Of a stretch of DNA of 64,000 nt, positions 58,335 through 64,000 are shown one piece after another; within the stretch, counting starts at the first letter, position 1; every line of letters begins with the position of its first letter. Under the pieces are notes generated by a model. The model was not told where the DNA came from. It made no database searches and saw only the letters and a program-made list of their open reading frames with translations. Source of the DNA: Solanum dulcamara (Eukaryota > Streptophyta > Magnoliopsida > Solanales > Solanaceae); NCBI RefSeq assembly GCF_947179165.1, contig NC_077247.1, positions 12,475,501 through 12,539,500 of the forward strand, written 5' to 3'. The position numbers and the translations under genes were made by a program.

Positions 58335-59480
58335 ATGCCTCTAAAAAGGAACCCCATCCAAAGAAACGTTGAGGAGGAGAAAAATTAGCTCCAAATACCC
58401 TTTGAATGAAGAAGTCTCTCATGTGGAGTTTTGGGCCAAATTTCAAGTACTTTCCCAGGCTGTAGCTGCTCAAGCTAATAGGGAGGTGGTATCTCCCGTG
58501 AACCTAAATGTGGGTACAATGGCTAGCCAAGTTCGTGATTTCACCTGTACGAACCCTCTTGAGTTTCATGGCTCTAAGGTGGATGAGGTCCTATAGTATT
58601 TCATAAAGGGTAATAGTAAGATTATTGACATCATGGATATTAGCTCGATGGAAAAAGTAGATTTGGTGGCATATCAACTCAAAGGGGTTGCTCAAGTTTG
58701 GTATAAGAAATGGAAAGATGAAAGAGGTAGAGATTATGGTCCCGTTGATTGGGAGGAATTCAATGGTGGTTTTCTTGACCGGTTCTTTCCTTTAAATTTG
58801 AGGGAGGCTAAGGTACAAGAGTTCATCGATTTGCGCCAAGGTAATATGAGTTTGAGGGAGTATGCCCTCAAGTTCACTAAGTTGTCAAAATATGCTCCTT
58901 TCATGTTGCTTATCCAAGGGCTCGGATGAACAAGTTTGTTTTGGGTGTATCTGATTTGGTGGTCAAAGAATATAGAATCGCCATACTTATCAAAGAGATG
59001 GATATTTCGAGGCTTATAACACATACCAAACAAATAGAGGAAGATAAGCTAAAAGAGAGGTCTAGAAGGGAGTTCAAGAGGGCTCACACTGATAATGGAA
59101 GTTTCTTACATGGTAAGTCCGAGAATGGTGGTTGTCCTCAATTTTGTCAAAAGTATTCTGAGTAAAATTCTTCAAACACTTTGTCTCCAAAATTTGATGA
59201 ATATAGGGAGTCTAACCCTAAGGTTCAAGGAGGAGCTCTGAGTGGTCAAGTTATCCCTCTATGTAAGAAGCATGTACGAAATCACAATGGTGAATGCTTG
59301 GAGAGATTAGATCTATGTTATAGCTATGGAAAGCCAGGTCATCAAGCGAAGGAGTGTAGAAGTGGTGCTAGAACCCAGACTCAAACTCATGTTATAGGCC
59401 GTTCAGATCTGTGTGGTACTACGTTGGGTGGCGGTCAGTGCCGAAACAAATTTTATGCCTTTAGACTCGTCAGGAGTCAG
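58335..59480 (+). pseudogene. Gag of element C
   Basis: The ATG at 58335 gives MPLKRNPIQRN and then hits a stop. The main open pieces are 58369-58596 (FWAKFQVLSQAVAAQANRE, then NPLEFHGSKVDE), 58633-58929 (AYQLKGVAQVWYKKWKDERG, FPLNLREAKVQEF, MSLREYALKFTKLSKYAP) and 58926-59165 (NKFVLGVSDLVVKEYR, KEMDISRLITHTKQIEED). The knuckle is at 59316-59357 with Cys, Tyr, His, Cys (CYSYGKPGHQAKEC). A shorter upstream knuckle reads CKKHVRNHNGEC. At least four frameshifts or stops break it. Confidence 0.9.
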
Positions 59481-59499
59481 AGAATCCCCCCAATATGGT

Positions 59500-59860
59500 G
59501 ACTAGTATGTTGAAAGTCTTTGACTTTAATGTTTATGCATTGTTAGATTTGGGTGCTACTCTATCATTTATTACTCCTTATCTTGCTATAAATTCATTAT
59601 TAGTCCCAAGATCTTGTTAGAGCCTTTTTCGATCTATATCTTATTGGTGATTCAGTTGTAGCTAAAAGAGTCTATCGAAATTTCCCAATTTCAGTTTTCA
59701 TAAAGTCACCTAAGTTGATCTTGTAGAGCTTGACATGACTGATTTTGATATGATTTTTGGTATGGATTGGCTTCATGGATGTTATGCTTCTATATGTTGT
59801 AGAACCTATGTTGTCAACTTTCAGTTTCTAATGAGCTAGTCCTAAAATGAAAAGGTAGTA
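59500..59860 (+). pseudogene. Aspartic protease of element C
   Basis: The active-site loop reads NVYALLDLGATLSFITP at about 59530-59575 with the catalytic Asp kept. The later block ELDMTDFDMIFGMDWLHG is at about 59729-59783. The two are separated by a frameshift. It is the processing protease of the polyprotein, now inactive as a gene. Confidence 0.82.
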
Positions 59861-59865
59861 ATTCC

Positions 59866-60640
59866 ATGTTTAAAGGTCAATTCATTTTGTGCCTTAAAGA
59901 TCGAAAAATGATTTCCAAAGGTTGGCTTTATCATCTAGTCTGGGTTAGAGATACAAATTCCGAAGCTCCTACTCTTGAGTTAGTTTCTGTTGTTAATGAA
60001 CTTTCAAAAGTCTGTCCCAATGACCTCCAATGTATCCCTCTCCAAAGGGAAATAGACTTCTATATCAATCTTCTCCATGATATCCAACCTATATCTATTC
60101 CTTCTTACCATATGTCCCCGATAGAATTAAAAGAGTTAAAAGATCGGTTGAAATATTTATTGGACAAGGGTTTCATTAGACTGAGTATCTCTCCATGGGG
60201 TTCTCCAGTTCTCTTTGTTAGAAAGAAAGATGGTTCTCTCCATATGCTTATTGACTATTGACAATTGAACAAGGTCACAATTAAGAATAAGTATCCTATT
60301 CCAAGGATTGATGACTTGTTTGATCAACTTTAAGGAGCAAGTTACTTTACAAAGATTGTTCTTCGATTGGGATCATCAACTTTGTGTAAGAGAATCTGAA
60401 ATTCCAAAGATGGCCTTTAGGACTCGCTATGGTCATTTTGAATTCTTGGTTATGTCTTTTGGACTAACGAATGCTCCTGCAACTTTGATGAATTTGATAA
60501 ATAGGATGTTCAAGCAATATTTGGATATGTTTGTAATTGTGTCCATTGATGATATTTTGATCTATTCTCGGAGTGAGAAAGAGCATGCCAATCATTTGAG
60601 AATTGTCTTACAAATTCTCAAGCACTGATAATTGTTTGCT
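59866..60640 (+). pseudogene. Reverse transcriptase of element C
   Basis: The piece 59866-60261 carries the linker and fingers ([20 protein letters not shown], then [16 protein letters not shown]). The piece 60308-60628 carries [20 protein letters not shown] and the catalytic block [10 protein letters not shown] (Asp codons in 60545-60553), where Ser replaces the usual Phe before IDD. TGA at 60259-60261 and TAA at 60331-60333 lie where Arg and Gln codons are expected, consistent with CGA-to-TGA and CAA-to-TAA changes. Frameshifts near 60350 complete its loss. Confidence 0.9.
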
Positions 60641-60660
60641 AAGTTTAGCAAATGTGAATT

Positions 60661-61420
60661 TTGGTTAAGGTCAGTTGCTTTCCTTGGCTATACTCCTATG
60701 AAGGTATTATGTTTGAACCTAAGAAGATCGAGGAGGTTAAGAATTGGCCTAGACCATTGTCTCCTTTCGATATTTGGAGTTTCTTGGGCTTAGACGGTTA
60801 TTATAGATGCTTTGTGGAGGGTTTCTCTTCCATTGCATCGCCCTTAAGTACTTTGAATCAAAATAAGGTGAAATTCCAATGGTCCTCAGCTTGTGAGAAG
60901 AGTTTCCAAGAGTTGAAGGATAGGCTTACTTCCGTTCTGGTATTGACTTTGTCAAAATTTTCTGATAGGATTTTAGTATATTATGATGCCTCAAGAGTCA
61001 TTCTTGGTTTTGTTTTGATGCAAAATGGCAAGGTGATAGCTTATGCTTCTAGGCAACTCAAGGAGCATGAAAAGAACTATCCGATTCATGATTTGAAGTT
61101 AGCGGCAACGGTTTTTGATTTAAAGCTTTGGAGTCACTACCTGTATGGGTCTATGTTGATGTATTCACCGATCATAAGAGCTTGCAATATGTATTCACTC
61201 AAAAGGGTATGAATCTTCGACAAAAGAGATAACTTGAGTTGTTGAAGGATCATGATGTGAGCATATTATACCATGCAGGAAAGGCGAATGTGGTTGCCGA
61301 TGCTCTTAATAGATTGTCCATGAATAGTGTTGCTCATTTGAGGATGCATAGAAGGAGTTAGTTCATGATGTTCATGGATTAGCCTGTTTGGGTGTTTGCT
61401 TGATTGATTTCAAGGATGGT
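60661..61420 (+). pseudogene. Reverse transcriptase connection and RNase H of element C
   Basis: The open piece 60661-61212 (183 codons) is the longest element-derived frame of the window. It reads [37 protein letters not shown], then [20 protein letters not shown] and [20 protein letters not shown], the RNase H domain with its catalytic Asp in YYDAS. After a frameshift, 61250-61330 gives LYHAGKANVVADALNRLS. The sequence is then cut at 61427 by a solo LTR. Confidence 0.88.
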
Positions 61421-61422
61421 GA

Positions 61423-61427
61423 TGTTA
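61423..61427. repeat. Target-site duplication TGTTA (left copy)
   Basis: TGTTA matches 63715-63719 and bounds the nested LTR exactly. Confidence 0.85.
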
Positions 61428-63714
61428 TGTCACGACTCAGACTAGGGCCTAGCCTTGACACAAAGACTAGGATTCTCGAGAAAACCCCAACCAAGCCTCT
61501 TAGTATATTATAAGCATACATAAGGTAAGTAAACCAACAATATAAAGTAAACTGATGGGTAAGTCTCAAAATAAAATCTAAAGATAAAGGTGAAGCTTAG
61601 GCTCGATTAAACGGACTTACACATTTTCTTTTTCTAGGCATGCCTCTACTATACTAACATAGGTGGTGGCATAGAACAAGCCTGTATCTCACCTAAATAA
61701 GAAAAAGAAACATTCTTAAACTAGCAACATAGTCTAGAGGTAGTAAGAGAATATAAGCTCGATAAGGTAGTCCTCGAAGCATGAGGACTTACCAAATAAA
61801 GTGAACAAGTCTTCTATGTTGCCACGATAGTATGTAGGGTGATCGTCAAACCCTACATTATAAAACAAATAGGCAGACAAAGAAGTATGCGTTAGTACTT
61901 TGAATGTACTAAGTATGTGAGCATGCAATGCAATATGATATGATACAATAAAGTGATACTATGGACCATTTTAAAACCATGAAATCATTTAAAATACTAT
62001 TTGAAAGCATGAGACTTGGCCAATGTAATTTAGGAACCATCATGAATCATGAAACAACTTAAACACTATAATAGTAATCATGAGATTATGCTTTGAAATT
62101 ACCATAAATCATAACGAAGTATATCATAAATTCTTTGGGAGAAACCTTTAACTTTGTGAGAGCACATACTTTAAGTTGTGAAAAATGTTAGTAGTTGTAG
62201 TAAGAAATACCTTAAACATTGTGAGAGAAACTTTTTACATTTGTGAGGTAAACTATTAACTGACATAAACCATGTGACCTATAACATGGAGTCCCAATGT
62301 TTACCCATACATCAGAGGAAATGGGGAAACTATTTTCCAAGGTAGACTCCTATATGCTTAATTGGATACATTAAGCTACATAAAGGATCGAGCCTCAACT
62401 ATGGGTGAACTTTAAAGGAATCGAGCCTCTACTATGGGGGATCCTTTATCCTATGGTGGCACATAGTTATGGGACAATGGGATCTTACTACGGGTCTCAT
62501 GCTTCAACTATGGGAGAGAGCCTCTATCCCAAGGTCTGCTCAGTACTAAGTAAGCTCTCAATGGAATAGTTTTAGCTATAAAATAATAAGTCAACATCAT
62601 GTGGAAGGGGCCATATCTACTTCCCATCCACTCTTTATAAAAAGCATAGTCATAGCATATCTCCTTAATCATTAACTAGGTGAGAGATCCTCCACTATCA
62701 TTCATACTTAACTCAAATTTCATCATAAAACTCAATTCATACTTTTCACGTAATTTACTTGAAAGCCTTATCAAATCATACTCATACTGTATAGTTTATC
62801 GTTGGAAATCATAGTATAATGCATAAGACCATATGGAATCATCTTAAAATCATGTAATTAAATGGAAGTCATACTTAATCATATAGAACAATATCAATTG
62901 GATCATAATCGAGAGGACCTATTAAGGAATTTATGAACCCTAAATAGCTTTATAGAGTTACTTGTAAATCATTAAAACTCATGCAATTTAATAGTAATTC
63001 ATACTTAATTGAGTAAATAAACAATAATTAAAACTTAATTTATGCAATTGAAAAAGAATTGAACAATACCCATAATGAGATAAGAAACCCTAGGTAGCAT
63101 TGTAGAGAATTCTTATGACCTTAAAACATCTCCAAATCTATTCCCACACCAAAGAATTGAACTTAACATCTATGCACAATTACGAATCACCATACAGCCT
63201 TACACATTTCCCTCTACGGGTCGTAGACCCAAATTGTCAAACCTAAATTCATGAAATAGTAGCTACTAGAAAAGACCTTTGGCTTCTACGACTCTTCCAT
63301 ATGAGTCGTTGACTATCCTACCAATCCTACAAATTACCCATCAACTTTCCCCTCCACTTAGATAAAAATTAGAACTCAGGACTCATCCTACGAATCCTCT
63401 TTACGAATCATAAATAATCCTATGACTCATCCTGTTGAACATTTCAAAAGTACCAAGGCTTATTATTTTCACAAATCAAACATTGACCCTACGACTCATT
63501 TCTATAAGTTGTCAACTTTCTTACGGGTTATAACTCAACTTTTAGACCTTCCTTACACTTGACTAAATTTTTAGTCCTCAGTGCCAACCCTAAGATTCTG
63601 TCCTACGATCCATAGAATCCTCTATGAGTTGTAGGTGGACTCGTAGGAACTAGCACAGTCCAAATTTTACCCAAATCTCCTTTGTTTTGACTTTTCAACT
63701 TTTGGGGTCGGATA
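61428..63714 (-). mobile_element. Solo A-family LTR nested in element C pol (2287 bp)
   Basis: It starts TGTCACGACTCAGAC, ends TTTTGGGGTCGGATA (CA mutated to TA), and is flanked by TGTTA. The pol reading resumes across it, from the tether after RNase H to the integrase zinc-binding region. U3 (63220-63660) is of the TACGACTC type, with CTACGGGTCGTAG at 63216-63228. No gag or pol is inside. Confidence 0.87.
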
Positions 63715-63719
63715 TGTTA

Positions 63720-64000
63720 TTTTTAAAAAAGGTTTTAAATCTTATCTTGCGGCGGATGTTAAGGATAATCAAGATAATGATCCTACTATGGTTGAGTTGA
63801 AGATATAGGTTGTCGAAAAAGCCATTGGGGCCTTCTCCCAAGGGGGAGATAGTGCTTTGAGATATCAAGGTCGATTATGTGTTCCTGATGTTGATGGCTT
63901 AAGGGAAATGATATGTACGAAGCTCATCATTCGCAATTTTCTACTCATTTGGGTTCCACAAAAATGTATCATGATTTGAGGGAAGTGTATTGGTGGAATG
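63720..64000 (+). pseudogene. Integrase N-terminal region of element C, cut by the window edge
   Basis: It continues the pol frame after the nested LTR: NDPTMVELKI, stop, FSQGGDSALRYQGRLCVPDV. A frameshift near 63910 follows, then YEAHHSQFSTHLGSTKMYHD and REVYWWN. This is the His-containing start of the Ty3/gypsy integrase zinc-binding domain, homologous to the minus-strand piece at 18327-18656. The catalytic core is off the window. Confidence 0.85.

Larger units (their letters stand above)
54916..64000 (+). mobile_element. Element C: plus-strand Ty3/gypsy element, runs off the right edge
   Basis: 5' LTR 54916-58116, primer site 58121-58132, gag 58335-59480, protease 59500-59860, reverse transcriptase and RNase H 59866-61420, then a nested A solo LTR (61428-63714) and the integrase start to the window edge. 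Its 3' LTR is outside. The proteins are close to element A2 in type, and the LTR end (GGGTCATGACA) and U3 dyads are A-like, so C is an A relative. Pol is broken by stops such as TGA 60259-60261 and TAA 60331-60333. Confidence 0.87.

Overview
The window reads as nuclear DNA of a flowering plant, most likely a Solanaceae species (Solanum-type). That is a judgement from the resemblance of the retrotransposon proteins and LTR termini to tomato and potato elements, not from a search. It looks like transposon-packed, probably pericentromeric heterochromatin. I find no host protein gene, rRNA or tRNA gene I can support. Nearly all of the 64 kb is decayed LTR retrotransposons inserted into one another, plus one Ty1/copia fragment and one odd LINE-derived unit. 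The open reading frames are either broken pieces of gag-pol or chance frames inside long LTRs.

Working family names. A: Ty3/gypsy chromovirus-like, LTRs of about 2.2-2.7 kb that start TGTAAGACC and end near CATGACA. B: very long LTRs of about 3.9 kb, TGTAATGNCCC...GTGACA. B': a related 3.5 kb LTR. D: about 3.1 kb, TGTTACACC...GGTCGTGACA. E: about 2 kb. G and X: unclassified. Initiator-methionine tRNA primer sites follow the 5' LTRs of A, B, D and element C.

Layout. 1-5447: minus-strand A element F, with reverse transcriptase, protease, gag, primer site and 5' LTR; it runs off the left edge. 5448-11036: a truncated A LTR into which a 3.5 kb B' solo LTR (6650-10175) inserted, flanked by ATTTC target duplications. 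11037-13664: the 3' part of a plus-strand B LTR. 13665-14515: remnant assigned to G. 14516-27056: a nearly complete minus-strand A element (A2) with both LTRs, its pol interrupted at 19277-22928 by a D element that replaced about 700 bp. 27104-31819: E solo LTR (TCAAA duplications) that contains an A solo LTR at 27620-30332 (TTGAC duplications). 32020: probable end of G. 32021-33491: unassigned. 33492-36669: D LTR with a 616 bp tandem duplication and a 49 bp minisatellite. 36670-39429: short A fragment, then a LINE-derived chimera with a poly(A) tail. 39430-41363: plus-strand A LTR. 41364-42218: copia fragment. 42219-51561: B element with two LTRs, gag-like remains and no recognisable pol. 51562-54915: AT-rich MITE-like copies and LTR X. 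54916-64000: plus-strand element C (5' LTR, gag, protease, reverse transcriptase, RNase H, start of integrase), split by an A solo LTR at 61428-63714 with TGTTA duplications.

Nothing works together here as a pathway. What the window records is the order of insertions, recurrent tandem duplications and minisatellites inside LTRs, dyad-rich U3 regions, and G-to-A / C-to-T decay of coding residues. The most unusual single object is the LINE-derived chimera at 36.8-39.4 kb.
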